Source of the DNA: Aliishimia sp963922415 | Lineage (GTDB): Bacteria; Pseudomonadota; Alphaproteobacteria; Rhodobacterales; Rhodobacteraceae | Assembly: GCA_963922415.1 (NCBI GenBank) | Contig: CAWUIP010000002.1 | Location: 34,924 to 98,923 of the forward strand | Reading direction: 5' to 3' | DNA: 64,000 nt | Shown here: in pieces, positions 26,863 through 35,427 of the stretch | Layout of the letters: each line of letters begins with the position of its first letter | Position numbering within the stretch: position 1 is the first letter of the stretch | Program-made: the position numbers and the translations under genes | The notes under the pieces: model-generated | The model's database searches: none | What the model was told of the DNA's origin: nothing | Seen by the model: only the letters and a program-made list of their open reading frames with translations

Positions 26863-27839
26863 TCCGCGACCGTCACTGTTGTCGTCATATCGCTGATCAC
26901 CTGGCCCGCGCGCCGCATCTCGACCGTGCCAGTAAAGGTCCCTTTTCGGAACCAGGCGTTCCCGTTGGTTTTGCGGCCACCGGCCCGAAAGAGTTGCGGT
27001 TGCGCTTTGTCGAGTGTGACATCCTGCGCGAAAACCGCGTCGCCATCGGGGCCAGTGATGGTCAGGCGCAAAATATCGCCCGGTTGGCTGCCAAAGGCGA
27101 ACCCCCAGAGCACAAGGGCTGGGCTGTCGGTTGGCAGGTTGGGGCGGTGCGCGGTTCCGGCCTTCACCGCGTCATACTCCGGTAGACTGGAAAAGAAGCC
27201 GACGTTGATCAGGCCGCCCGGCTGATAGGGTGGGGGATCGGACCAGAGGGTGTCGTCCGAGAGCGTGCAGGTATTGGCCTGCGTCGGTGCGAACGGGTCC
27301 ACTTGTTGGCCGTTCTTGCGCAGGCTCATATGCACATGCGGAAAGTTGGTGCGACCGGAGAGGCCAACCAATCCAAGCCTGTCGCCGGTTGCGACCCTAT
27401 CGCCCGTTTTAACTGTGACGGAGCCGCGCCGCAGGTGGCAGTATTGCGTCTCCCACCCGCCGCCGTGGTCGATGACAACGCCGTTGCCGCAGTCGCGGCC
27501 TTGCAGTGCAGCGGCATCCTCGGCGCGGTAGAGCTTGTCGGCCATGCCATCGCGGGTGCCTTTGACCCGCCCGGGCGCTGCCGCGATCACGTCAACGCCG
27601 CGGTCAATCTCGGCAAGGCTGCGCAGCGCGAAATCGGTGCCTTTGTGGCCATCATAGCTGAGATCGCGGCAGGCATAGTCTTGCGCGCCGGGACCTGGGT
27701 CGCGGTCTGGGTAGATCTGGACAAAGCAGCGCTGATCCTCGCCCAAGGGGCAGTCAATGGGGTGCGAAAGCTGGAACCCGGATGCAAAAGTGGGGCCAGC
27801 CAGCGCCAGCCCCACCATCAGTCCCAAAAGGGATCGCAT
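26859..27839 (-). CDS. M23-family metallopeptidase, secreted
   Basis: A 326-residue protein with a Sec signal peptide (cleaved near residue 20, TFAS). The LytM/M23 zinc endopeptidase core has DGHKGTDFAL (HxxxD), a CHLRRGSV segment and FPHVHMSLR (HxH), so it should be active on peptidoglycan or other Gly-containing peptides. A C-terminal beta-rich domain of about 120 residues follows. Its start overlaps the stop of clpA by one base, so the two are probably cotranscribed, which is an unusual partner for clpA. Confidence 0.88.
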   Translation of the reverse strand: MRSLLGLMVGLALAGPTFASGFQLSHPIDCPLGEDQRCFVQIYPDRDPGPGAQDYACRDLSYDGHKGTDFALRSLAEIDRGVDVIAAAPGRVKGTRDGMADKLYRAEDAAALQGRDCGNGVVIDHGGGWETQYCHLRRGSVTVKTGDRVATGDRLGLVGLSGRTNFPHVHMSLRKNGQQVDPFAPTQANTCTLSDDTLWSDPPPYQPGGLINVGFFSSLPEYDAVKAGTAHRPNLPTDSPALVLWGFAFGSQPGDILRLTITGPDGDAVFAQDVTLDKAQPQLFRAGGRKTNGNAWFRKGTFTGTVEMRRAGQVISDMTTTVTVAD

Positions 27840-30163
27840 CAGTCCGCTGTCAGCAGCGGTGGTTTGTTTTTGCCCAGGCGCGGCTTGTCGGGGCCTTCCA
27901 TGCGCAGGTCCAACTTGCCGTCTTTGACGCCAACTTTGACAACGCCGCCCTTGGCAAGCTTGCCAAAGAGCAACTCTTCCGCGAGCGGCTTTTTGATGTG
28001 CTCTTGGATCACACGGCCTAAGGGGCGCGCGCCCATTTTGTCATCATATCCCTTATCGGCGATCCACTCGGCCGCTTTGCGCGTCAGTTCGATGGTCACG
28101 CTGCGATCCATCAATTGCGCCTCAAGCTGCAGCACGAACTTTTCGACCACTTGCAGGATGGTGTCCTTCGGCAGTGGCGAGAAGGAAATCACCGCATCCA
28201 ACCGGTTGCGGAACTCCGGCGTGAAGGTCCGTTCGATGGCTGCCGTGTCTTCGCCTTCGCGCCGGTCGCGGCCAAAGCCGATCGCCGCCTTGGCCTGTTC
28301 GGTGGCACCCGCGTTCGACGTCATGATCAGGATCACGTTGCGGAAATCGACCGTGCGCCCGTTATGGTCGGTCAGCTTCCCGTGGTCCATCACCTGCAGC
28401 AAGATGTTGTAGACGTCCGGGTGCGCCTTTTCCATCTCATCCAGAAGCAGCACACAGTGCGGATGCTGGTCGACGCCGTCGGTCAACATGCCGCCTTGGT
28501 CAAACCCGACATAGCCCGGAGGCGCGCCGATCAGACGCGAGACCGCGTGTTTCTCCATGTATTCCGACATGTCGAAGCGCAGCATCTCGACGCCCAAAAC
28601 ATCCGCAAGCTGCTTGGCCACTTCGGTTTTGCCGACGCCTGTAGGACCGGCAAAGAGGTAGTTGCCGATGGGCTTTTCCGGCTCGCGCAGGCCGGCGCGG
28701 GCCAGCTTGATCGCCGAAGACAGCGCCTCAATCGCGGGATCTTGGCCGAAGACCACCCGTTTCAGGCTGGTTTCCAGATCTTTGAGCACCTCGGCATCGT
28801 CTTTAGAGACGTTCTTGGGCGGAATGCGTGCGATCTTGGCCACGACGGCTTCGATCTCTTTCACACCGATGGTTTTGCGGCGCTTGGCCACGGCCACCAA
28901 GTGCTGGGCCGCCCCGGCCTCGTCGATCACGTCGATGGCTTTGTCTGGCAGTTTGCGGTCATTGATATAACGCGCGGACAGCTCCACCGAGGTTTTGATC
29001 GCGTCATTGGTGTATTTCACGCCGTGGTGATCCTCGAAATAGGGCTTGAGCCCGCGCAGGATCTTCACGCTGTCTTCCACCGAAGGTTCGTTCACGTCGA
29101 TTTTCTGGAACCGGCGCGACAGCGCGCGGTCTTTTTCGAAGTGCTGGCGGAATTCTTTGTAGGTGGTGGAACCCATGGTCCGCAGTTTGCCGCCTTGCAG
29201 CGCGGGTTTCAGCAGGTTCGACGCGTCCATCGCACCGCCCGAAGTCGCACCCGCACCGATGACAGTGTGGATTTCGTCGATGAAGAGCACCGCATCTGGA
29301 TGATCTTCCAACTCTGTGACAACGGCTTTCAGGCGCTCTTCAAAGTCGCCGCGATAGCGTGTGCCTGCCAAAAGCGCGCCCATATCCAACGAGTAGATCG
29401 TTGTGTTCGACAACACCTCCGGCGTTTCACCGGCCACGACTTTGCGGGCCAACCCTTCGGCGATCGCGGTTTTGCCAACGCCCGGGTCACCAACCAAGAG
29501 CGGGTTGTTCTTGCGCCGACGGCAGAGCACTTGTATGCAGCGTTCCACTTCGTGATCGCGCCCGATCAGCGGGTCGATATCCCCTTCGCGCGACTTGGCG
29601 TTCAGGTCGACGCAGTACTTGGCCAGTGCCGACTCTTTCTTTTCGCCTTCGGTGACGCCTTGGGCTTCTTCTTCAGGTTCAGAAGACGCGCCTTGTACCG
29701 TGCGGCTTTCGCCGTAGGACGGGTCTTTGGCCACGCCGTGTGCAATGAAGTTGACCGCGTCGTAGCGCGTCATGTCTTGTTCTTGCAGGAAGTAGGCGGC
29801 GTTGGATTCGCGTTCCGCAAAGATGGCGACCAACACGTTCGCGCCTGTTACCTCAGTGCGACCAGATGATTGCACGTGGATTGCCGCGCGCTGGATCACC
29901 CGCTGGAACGCCGCTGTGGGCACGGCCTCGGACCCGTCGATTTCAGTGACAAGGTTCGCCAGATCTTCATCCACAAACTCGATCAGAGTTTGGCGAAGTT
30001 CTTCGGTGTCGACGCTGCAGGCCTTCATGACCTTCAGCGCATCTGGCTCGTCAATCAAAGCCAGCAAGAGGTGTTCTAGCGTTGCGAATTCATGGCGCCG
30101 CGCATTTGCAAGCGCCAGGGCCGCATGAATGGCCTGCTCTAGTGTCGTCGAGAATGAAGGCAC
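27839..30163 (-). CDS. clpA: ATP-dependent Clp protease ATP-binding subunit ClpA
   Basis: A 774-residue Hsp100 unfoldase that feeds proteins to ClpP. It has the N-terminal repeat domain (about 1-145), an acidic linker (about 150-175), AAA1 with GDPGVGKTAIAEGLA and Walker B VLFIDEIHTVIGAGAT, and AAA2 with GPTGVGKTEVAKQLA and LLLDEMEKAHPDVYN. It lacks the long ClpB middle coiled coil. The adaptor gene clpS, often adjacent, is not upstream here; the region above it belongs to gloB. Confidence 0.96.
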   Translation of the reverse strand: MPSFSTTLEQAIHAALALANARRHEFATLEHLLLALIDEPDALKVMKACSVDTEELRQTLIEFVDEDLANLVTEIDGSEAVPTAAFQRVIQRAAIHVQSSGRTEVTGANVLVAIFAERESNAAYFLQEQDMTRYDAVNFIAHGVAKDPSYGESRTVQGASSEPEEEAQGVTEGEKKESALAKYCVDLNAKSREGDIDPLIGRDHEVERCIQVLCRRRKNNPLLVGDPGVGKTAIAEGLARKVVAGETPEVLSNTTIYSLDMGALLAGTRYRGDFEERLKAVVTELEDHPDAVLFIDEIHTVIGAGATSGGAMDASNLLKPALQGGKLRTMGSTTYKEFRQHFEKDRALSRRFQKIDVNEPSVEDSVKILRGLKPYFEDHHGVKYTNDAIKTSVELSARYINDRKLPDKAIDVIDEAGAAQHLVAVAKRRKTIGVKEIEAVVAKIARIPPKNVSKDDAEVLKDLETSLKRVVFGQDPAIEALSSAIKLARAGLREPEKPIGNYLFAGPTGVGKTEVAKQLADVLGVEMLRFDMSEYMEKHAVSRLIGAPPGYVGFDQGGMLTDGVDQHPHCVLLLDEMEKAHPDVYNILLQVMDHGKLTDHNGRTVDFRNVILIMTSNAGATEQAKAAIGFGRDRREGEDTAAIERTFTPEFRNRLDAVISFSPLPKDTILQVVEKFVLQLEAQLMDRSVTIELTRKAAEWIADKGYDDKMGARPLGRVIQEHIKKPLAEELLFGKLAKGGVVKVGVKDGKLDLRMEGPDKPRLGKNKPPLLTAD

Positions 30164-30257
30164 GGGCTGGTGCTCCTTCTGATCTGGGTCGGCGGGGGCG
30201 TGGCGGCAGTGTCAGAGACCCCGTTCCACTTCATGGCGGTCCGACCGTTGCCTCATA

Positions 30258-30285
30258 GTTATAGAGTTTGGTTGATAGAGTGTAA
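30258..30285 (-). promoter_or_regulatory. Candidate sigma-70-like promoter of clpA
   Basis: On the minus strand TTACAC (30285-30280) and TATAAC (30263-30258) are 16 bases apart, about 95 bases before the clpA start. The -10 is close to consensus, the -35 is poor. A CCTTGAAGG motif lies just upstream, but no RpoH -10 sits at the right distance. Confidence 0.35.
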
Positions 30286-30359
30286 CCTTCAAGGGTTTTC
30301 TTCGCTTGACACGCGCACAATTGCGCAACTTGCCTGAATTCTACGCGTTGTGCGAAGCC

Positions 30360-31127
30360 TCAAAACCGGTCCTTTCGGTCGCGGATCTCGGTGAAAACCT
30401 GTTCAGGATCAGCACCTTGCAGGCCAAGCCGTGCCGCGAGATCTGGGTCATTTGCCCGCAAAAACGGATTTGTGGCCAATTCCTGCGACAAACGCGACGG
30501 AACGGTGTGTTTACCATTTCTTCGCAATTCAGAGACCTCTTGGGCCCGTGCGCGCAAGTCTGGGTTGTCTGGGTCGACACTCAGGGCAAAACGCGCATTG
30601 CTTTCGGTGTATTCGTGGCCAGAGTAGACCCAAGTATCGGGCGGCAGGGCCGCGAGCTTGGACAAGCTGGCCCACATTTGCGGTTTGGTGCCTTCGAACA
30701 CGCGCCCACAGCCCAAAGCCATCAGACTGTCCGCGGTGAACGCGGCCTGCGCGCCAGGAAAGTGGAAGGCGATATGGCCGAGTGTGTGGCCCGAGACGTC
30801 TATAACAACGCCCGTCTCGTCGCCGATTGAAACAGTGTCGCCTTCGCGAAGCGCCACGTCCAAAGCTGGGAGCCTATGTGCGTCTGCTTCGGCGCCGAAC
30901 ACTTTGGCCGAATGCTCTGCCAGAACGTCAGATAACCCCATAACATGATCGTCGTGATGGTGCGTGATCAAGATCATATCTAAGGACCAGCCACGCGCCT
31001 TGAGTTCTGCCAGAATGGGACCTGCTTCGGGGATATCAACAAGTGCAGTCGTGCCGTCGGCGGCATTGTGGGCCAAATACGCGTAATTGTCCGACAGGCA
31101 AGGCACTGTCACGATCTCGAGGGGCAT
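30360..31127 (-). CDS. gloB: Hydroxyacylglutathione hydrolase (glyoxalase II)
   Basis: GloB hydrolyses S-lactoylglutathione in methylglyoxal detoxification. The 255-residue metallo-beta-lactamase-fold protein has ILITHHHDDHVMG (THxHxDH), DVSGHTLGHIAFH, SLMALGCGRVFEG and the glutathione-site VYSGHEYTESNARFAL, with the C-terminal family tail. It is divergent from the methyltransferase gene 81 bases away. Confidence 0.95.
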   Translation of the reverse strand: MPLEIVTVPCLSDNYAYLAHNAADGTTALVDIPEAGPILAELKARGWSLDMILITHHHDDHVMGLSDVLAEHSAKVFGAEADAHRLPALDVALREGDTVSIGDETGVVIDVSGHTLGHIAFHFPGAQAAFTADSLMALGCGRVFEGTKPQMWASLSKLAALPPDTWVYSGHEYTESNARFALSVDPDNPDLRARAQEVSELRRNGKHTVPSRLSQELATNPFLRANDPDLAARLGLQGADPEQVFTEIRDRKDRF

Positions 31128-31208
31128 GGTGTGCGGTCTTCTCTATGGTCAGGTCTTGGTAAGGTGGTGTAGGCAGGCCGCGCTGACAAGGGACAAGGAC
31201 GCCGTCAC

Positions 31209-31958
31209 GTGCATTTGGACGTGCAAGATCTGCGCAACTTTTACTACCGCAACGCGCTGGGCCGTGCGGTGCGGATGAATTTGCGCGCCCGGGTCTTGGA
31301 GCTTTGGCCAGAGGCCGAAGGTCAAACGGTGGTTGGGTACGGCTTTGCGATCCCGCTGTTGCGTCCCTACTTGGCGACGGCGCGGCGGGTGCTTGCGTTG
31401 ATGCCGGGCCCCCAAGGCGTGCAGCCTTGGCCGTCGAATGGCCCAAATGTCGCGGTGCTGTGCCAGGAAACGGAGTGGCCGCTTGAAACTGGGCATGTGG
31501 ACCGGCTGATCCTGCTGCACGGGCTGGAAACATCAGAGCGTGCATCGGACCTGCTAGAAGAAGTGTGGCGGGTGCTGGGGCCCGGCGGCAAAGTTTTGTT
31601 TGTAGTGCCCAATCGTGCAGGCTTGTGGTCGCGCAGGGACGCGACCCCATTTGGCTATGGGCGCCCCTATTCTATTGGACAGCTTGAGACACAATTGCAT
31701 AAGCACCAGTTTTTGCCCGAGCGGCACTTGGGCGCACTCTACCAGTTTCCGTCGCACCGCCGGGCCTGGATGAAGTCCAGCGGACTATTTGAAAAGGTTG
31801 GGCGTTCTTTGCCAGGCGTTTTTGCAGGTGGTGCGTTTATCATGGAGGCGTCAAAGCGGGTTTATCCGCCCAAAGGCAAAGTCCAGCGATCAACAGCGCG
31901 CGCGCCATTGCCGGCCCTTGAAGGGATCGCGAAGCCAGTGGCCGGGCGTGGAATTTAA
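31209..31958 (+). CDS. SAM-dependent methyltransferase-like protein
   Basis: A 249-residue protein starting at GTG 31209 (reads HLDVQDLRNFYYRNALGRAVRM). It resembles methyltransferase type 11 proteins beside gloB in Rhodobacterales: the later motifs ILLHGLETSERASDLLEEVWRVLGPGGKVLFVVPNR fit a class I fold. The usual Gly-rich SAM loop is poor here (VVGYGFAIPLLRPYL), so SAM binding may be altered. The C-terminal part (about 170-249) is basic. The substrate is unknown. Confidence 0.75.
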   Translation: MHLDVQDLRNFYYRNALGRAVRMNLRARVLELWPEAEGQTVVGYGFAIPLLRPYLATARRVLALMPGPQGVQPWPSNGPNVAVLCQETEWPLETGHVDRLILLHGLETSERASDLLEEVWRVLGPGGKVLFVVPNRAGLWSRRDATPFGYGRPYSIGQLETQLHKHQFLPERHLGALYQFPSHRRAWMKSSGLFEKVGRSLPGVFAGGAFIMEASKRVYPPKGKVQRSTARAPLPALEGIAKPVAGRGI

Positions 31959-31964
31959 GGCGTC

Positions 31965-32375
31965 CTAAGTCGTCGACTTGCCGATCAGGCGATCGGCCTT
32001 TTTACGTACCAAGACCGAGCGCAGATCGTGCATCGCCAACAAGAGTGAGTCTGTGATTGCCTCAAGTTGATCTTCGGTGGCGCGGGACTGCGCCCATTGC
32101 GTGGTCAGATTGAGGTGATCAATTGCGCGCCTAATGTCATCGACGTCACGTTCGGCAAGCAGAGCTTGGCGCGCTTCGATCCAGGCATGTATTTCCGCAA
32201 GATCGTCCCCGGTTAGCTGGCGGTTGCCCTGCGGACGGATTTCGCCGTTTCGGATGTTGATCGTCGCGATTTGATCCATTTCGATCCGACGCTGCCGGTT
32301 CTCGGTGTCCACGCGAAACACCACAGCGCCGTTTTCGCGCACGCGGAAGTAATAGTCTGGAAGCTCGCCTGCCAT
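31965..32375 (-). CDS. Hypothetical protein
   Basis: A 136-residue soluble protein I do not recognise. The N-terminal ~65 residues look beta-rich (YYFRVRENGAVVFRVDTENRQRRIEMDQIATINIRNGEI), resembling a small PH-like or beta-sandwich unit, and the rest is helical (HAWIEARQALLAERDVDDIRRAIDHL). It has no signal, membrane segment or cysteine pair. It converges on the methyltransferase gene with a 6-base gap. Confidence 0.65.
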   Translation of the reverse strand: MAGELPDYYFRVRENGAVVFRVDTENRQRRIEMDQIATINIRNGEIRPQGNRQLTGDDLAEIHAWIEARQALLAERDVDDIRRAIDHLNLTTQWAQSRATEDQLEAITDSLLLAMHDLRSVLVRKKADRLIGKSTT

Positions 32376-32515
32376 TTGTATCAGTCTTCTTTGCTGGCTT
32401 GTGTGCTAGCACGCCACTGCCCTGGCTGCGAAGAGGGAAAGTGATGTAAACCGCGCGTGAACCCGGAAACTTTGGACGGTTTCCGTGCCACTATCGTTGA
32501 AAAATGGCGGAACGT

Positions 32516-33718
32516 CTAAGTCAGGCTGGCGCAGAAGGACTGAATGCGCAGGCACGCTTCGGTTAACGCTTCATCAGATGTCGCGTAGCTGACGCGGAAG
32601 TTTGGCGACAGCCCGAACGCTGCGCCGAAAACAACCGCAACGCCTTTGGCATCCAGAAGCTCCGTGGCAAAGATCTCGTCATTTTCTATGACAACCCCAT
32701 TCGGGGTCGTCTTGCCTAGCACGCCGGAGATTGAAGGGTATACATAGAAAGCCCCTTCCGGAACTGGGCAAGAGAGGCCCTCAGCGGCGTTTAACATCTC
32801 CACCACCAGATCGCGCCGCCGCTGAAAAATCTCATTGTTCGTCGCCAGAAAGTCCTGCGGCCCGTTCAATGCCTCGACTGCGGCCCATTGGCTGACAGAC
32901 GATGGGTTTGATGTGGACTGTGATTGCACTTTGCGCATGGCAGCGATCAAATGCTCTGGTCCAGCAGCGTACCCTATGCGCCAGCCGGTCATCGCATAGG
33001 CCTTTGAAACGCCATTTACGGTCAGGGTCCGGTCATAGAGTGCAGGTTCAACTTCGGCCGGTGTGCAGAATTTGAAGTCGTCATATGCCAAGTGCTCGTA
33101 CATATCGTCGGTCATCACCCAAACATGGGGATGCCGCAAAAGCACGTCTGTCAGCTCTTTTAACTCGTCCCACGTATACCCGGCGCCAGTTGGGTTCGAG
33201 GGCGAATTGAAGATGAACCATTTGGTTCTGGGGGTGATGGCCGCCTCCAACTGGTCCGCCGTTAGCTTGTAGCCCGTTTGGACAGAGGCCGCCGCGACCA
33301 CCGGTGTGCCACCGGCCAGCAGAACCATGTCTGGATAGCTTACCCAGTAGGGCGCCGGGATCACCACCTCATCCCCGTCGTTGAGGGTTGCCATCAATGC
33401 GTTGTAAAGCACCTGCTTGCCGCCGGTTGAAACTGAAACCTGCGACGGGCTGTATTGCAGGGTGTTGTCACGCGCGAACTTGGCGCAAACCGCCTCCTTC
33501 AACTCGGGGATGCCGTCTACGACCGTGTATTTTGTCTGGCCGTCCTCAATGGCACGTACGGCCGCGTCTTTGATGTTTTGAGGGGTGTCAAAATCCGGCT
33601 CGCCCGCGCCAAGCCCGATGACGTCGTGGCCGGCGCGTTTCAACTCTGCAGCCTTGTTGGACACCGCAATTGTCGGCGATGGTTTGACACGAGCAAGAGT
33701 TGCAGACAGAAGGTCCAT
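32516..33718 (-). CDS. Aspartate aminotransferase (class I, subgroup Ib)
   Basis: A 400-residue PLP enzyme that interconverts aspartate and oxaloacetate with glutamate/2-oxoglutarate; some relatives also use prephenate. It opens LSATLARVKPSPTIAVSNKAAEL and has IGLGAGEPDFDTP, NSPSNPTGAGYTWDE and the PLP-lysine segment NGVSKAYAMTGWRIGY, and the substrate Arg in the C-terminal FRVSYATSDEAL. ATG 33718 fits family N termini; GTG 33730 is an alternative and neither has a strong ribosome site. Confidence 0.92.
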   Translation of the reverse strand: MDLLSATLARVKPSPTIAVSNKAAELKRAGHDVIGLGAGEPDFDTPQNIKDAAVRAIEDGQTKYTVVDGIPELKEAVCAKFARDNTLQYSPSQVSVSTGGKQVLYNALMATLNDGDEVVIPAPYWVSYPDMVLLAGGTPVVAAASVQTGYKLTADQLEAAITPRTKWFIFNSPSNPTGAGYTWDELKELTDVLLRHPHVWVMTDDMYEHLAYDDFKFCTPAEVEPALYDRTLTVNGVSKAYAMTGWRIGYAAGPEHLIAAMRKVQSQSTSNPSSVSQWAAVEALNGPQDFLATNNEIFQRRRDLVVEMLNAAEGLSCPVPEGAFYVYPSISGVLGKTTPNGVVIENDEIFATELLDAKGVAVVFGAAFGLSPNFRVSYATSDEALTEACLRIQSFCASLT

Positions 33719-33807
33719 GATACGGCTCACAGTTAGATGACAAAGCGCGCCACCTCATAGGCGGGCAGCGGGGCTGTCGCAATGCGAATTACGCAAAGGA
33801 GCGGTAA

Positions 33808-34206
33808 ATGACCCAAGCGGACGAAAATTGGTACCATGCCGAGGTCGCAACCTTCGGAGACCGTTTGGCCGCGGCGCGGGAAGCTGCAGGCATGGACCAG
33901 GAAACGCTCGCCAAACGTTTGGGCGTCAAATTGGTCACGCTTCAACGCTGGGAAGAGGACGCTGCTGAACCACGGGCCAACAAGCTTTCCATGATTGCGG
34001 GGCTTCTGGGTGTCTCAATGCCGTGGCTGATCACGGGGACAGGGGACGGCGTGGATGGTCCAGATACTGTCGAGCCATTCGCTGATGCGCGCGCGCTCTT
34101 GACCGAATTGCGCGAGATGCGCATGGACCTGACCGCCCAAGCGGAACACGTTGGGCGGATCGAAAAGCGCCTGCGCAGAATGTTGCGGGACGATAATCTT
34201 GGCTGA
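33808..34206 (+). CDS. XRE-family helix-turn-helix regulator
   Basis: A 132-residue protein with a Cro/C1-type DNA-binding domain (about residues 10-70: FGDRLAAAREAAGMDQETLAKRLGV, then VTLQRWEEDAAEP, then MIAGLLGVSMPWLITG). The C-terminal part is short and helical (ALLTELREMRMDLTAQAEHVGRIEKRL), probably for dimerisation. It overlaps the start of the SdhE gene by 8 bases, so it is cotranscribed with it. The target is unknown. Confidence 0.88.
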   Translation: MTQADENWYHAEVATFGDRLAAAREAAGMDQETLAKRLGVKLVTLQRWEEDAAEPRANKLSMIAGLLGVSMPWLITGTGDGVDGPDTVEPFADARALLTELREMRMDLTAQAEHVGRIEKRLRRMLRDDNLG

Positions 34207-34459
34207 ACCGCGTGAGACACAAATCCGGCGGCTCGCAATGCGCTCTATGCGCCGTGGCATCAAGGAAATGGATCTAATCTTAAGCGCTTTTGCCGATGCG
34301 ACACTTGAAAACATGACCGCGCAAGAGCTCGACGAATACGAAGTGTTGCTGCACGAAAATGACCAAGACCTGTACGCTTGGCTGCTAGGACGCGCTGCGC
34401 CACCTGAAGAAATTCGGCCGATGCTGGATCGAATTAAGTCAACTTTGCCCGGTAACTGA
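34199..34459 (+). CDS. sdhE: Succinate dehydrogenase assembly factor SdhE
   Basis: An 86-residue protein of the SdhE/Sdh5 (DUF339) family that helps attach FAD covalently to the succinate dehydrogenase flavoprotein. It has the RGxxE-type motif MRSMRRGIKEMDLIL and the helical core EYEVLLHENDQDLYAWLLGR. I place the start at TTG 34199 (reading LAEPRETQIRRLAMRSMRRG), which matches the length of family members in related bacteria and overlaps the preceding gene; the longer frame to 34151 has no family match. Confidence 0.9.
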   Translation: MAEPRETQIRRLAMRSMRRGIKEMDLILSAFADATLENMTAQELDEYEVLLHENDQDLYAWLLGRAAPPEEIRPMLDRIKSTLPGN

Positions 34460-34531
34460 TTGCATTTAACGTTATCTTTCCGATTTCACGTCAACTTGCC
34501 CACAAAGAGCAGTTGAGTCGGAGTGCGAACC

Positions 34532-35032
34532 ATGGAAATGCGACACCCAGTGACGCCGCAGTCTCAGGACGGTGGTTTCATGACGGGATACCTTGAAGCC
34601 TTGTCTTTGGTGGAGCGTTTGCACCGCCTTTTGCTGGACGTCATCAAGGATGAATTCGAACGTGTCGGCGTTTTGGAAATCAATTCCGTTCAAGCGCTTT
34701 TGCTGTTCAACATTGGCGAAAATGAAGTGACCGCTGGCGAACTGAAAAGCCGTGGTTACTATCAAGGCAGTAACGTGTCCTACAATCTCAAGAAACTGGT
34801 TGAGATGGGGTACATGCACCACCAACGCTGTGAAATTGATCGCCGTTCAGTCCGCGTTCGATTGACAGAACGTGGACGGGACGTCCGCGCGGTCGTCCAA
34901 GAGTTGTTCACGCGGCATGCCGACGGTCTTATACAAAAAGAGATTATCGACGGGCAAGGCATCGAAGAAATCACAGTGATGTTGCGGCGCATGGAGCGTT
35001 ACTGGACGGATCAAATCCGTTACATCTACTGA
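34532..35032 (+). CDS. MarR-family winged-helix regulator, LdtR-like
   Basis: A 166-residue winged-helix protein. ATG 34532 lies 8 bases after GGAG and gives MEMRHPVTPQSQDGGF. The DNA-binding part contains VQALLLFNIGENEVTAGELKSRGYYQGSNVSYNLKKLVEMGYM and the wing DRRSVRVRLTERGRDVRAVV. The GYYQGSNVSYNLKKL helix matches what I recall of LdtR, a MarR regulator of L,D-transpeptidase and stress genes in Rhizobiales. That function is an inference; no transpeptidase gene is nearby. Confidence 0.8.
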   Translation: MEMRHPVTPQSQDGGFMTGYLEALSLVERLHRLLLDVIKDEFERVGVLEINSVQALLLFNIGENEVTAGELKSRGYYQGSNVSYNLKKLVEMGYMHHQRCEIDRRSVRVRLTERGRDVRAVVQELFTRHADGLIQKEIIDGQGIEEITVMLRRMERYWTDQIRYIY

Positions 35033-35427
35033 CCCTTCGTTTGGTTCGGCAAAAATCTAGAAGGCAGGTTTTGCGCAATTGAAAACTCGCGGGGGCAGGT
35101 TTTCCGGGGCGTAACAGGTCCAGCGACATGGGTCACCCCATCTCGCTGGGCTTTGTCGTTTTGTGCGAAACACGCAATTCTGGCGCGCCAAAGGCACTCA
35201 AAACACCAACGTTCATTGGGCGAAGAGGGCGACAATAGGTGTTGGAACTGAAGTCGGGGCAAAGCTAACTCAGCCTAAATTTTCGAGTTGCAGCGCTTTT
35301 GTGTGTGCCAAAGTCGTTTTTCTAAGGGCAAACGCGTCGCGTTTCCTCGACCCTAAGAACATCGAACAGTCCTGATCTAGCGCGCATCACACACAATGGC
35401 GTGCGCTTGTGCTTTAAGTGAGGTCCC
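35033..35427. other. Non-coding stretch between ldtR-like gene and choline-sulfatase
   Basis: About 395 bases without a credible gene. It contains a strong hairpin (35120-35149, separate entry) and an A/T-richer second half leading to the sulfatase start. Short frames here show no family resemblance. I see no clear promoter boxes. Confidence 0.5.
35120..35149 (+). terminator. Strong hairpin downstream of the ldtR-like gene
   Basis: Arms CCAGCGA/TCGCTGG and ATGGG/CCCAT stack with one C-C mismatch around a TCAC loop, a 12-pair stem. It is followed by GCTTTGTCGTTTTG, which is only partly T-rich, so it could be a terminator for the regulator gene 88 bases upstream or a structured element of a small RNA. 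Confidence 0.45.

Noticed and set aside
28115..29869. 584-codon open frame on the plus strand
   Set aside because: It lies opposite clpA, whose motifs are unambiguous; the frame is open because of GC-rich third positions and has no family motif.
30258..30300. Heat-shock (RpoH) promoter before clpA
   Set aside because: A CCTTGAA box exists but no matching -10 at 13-17 bases.
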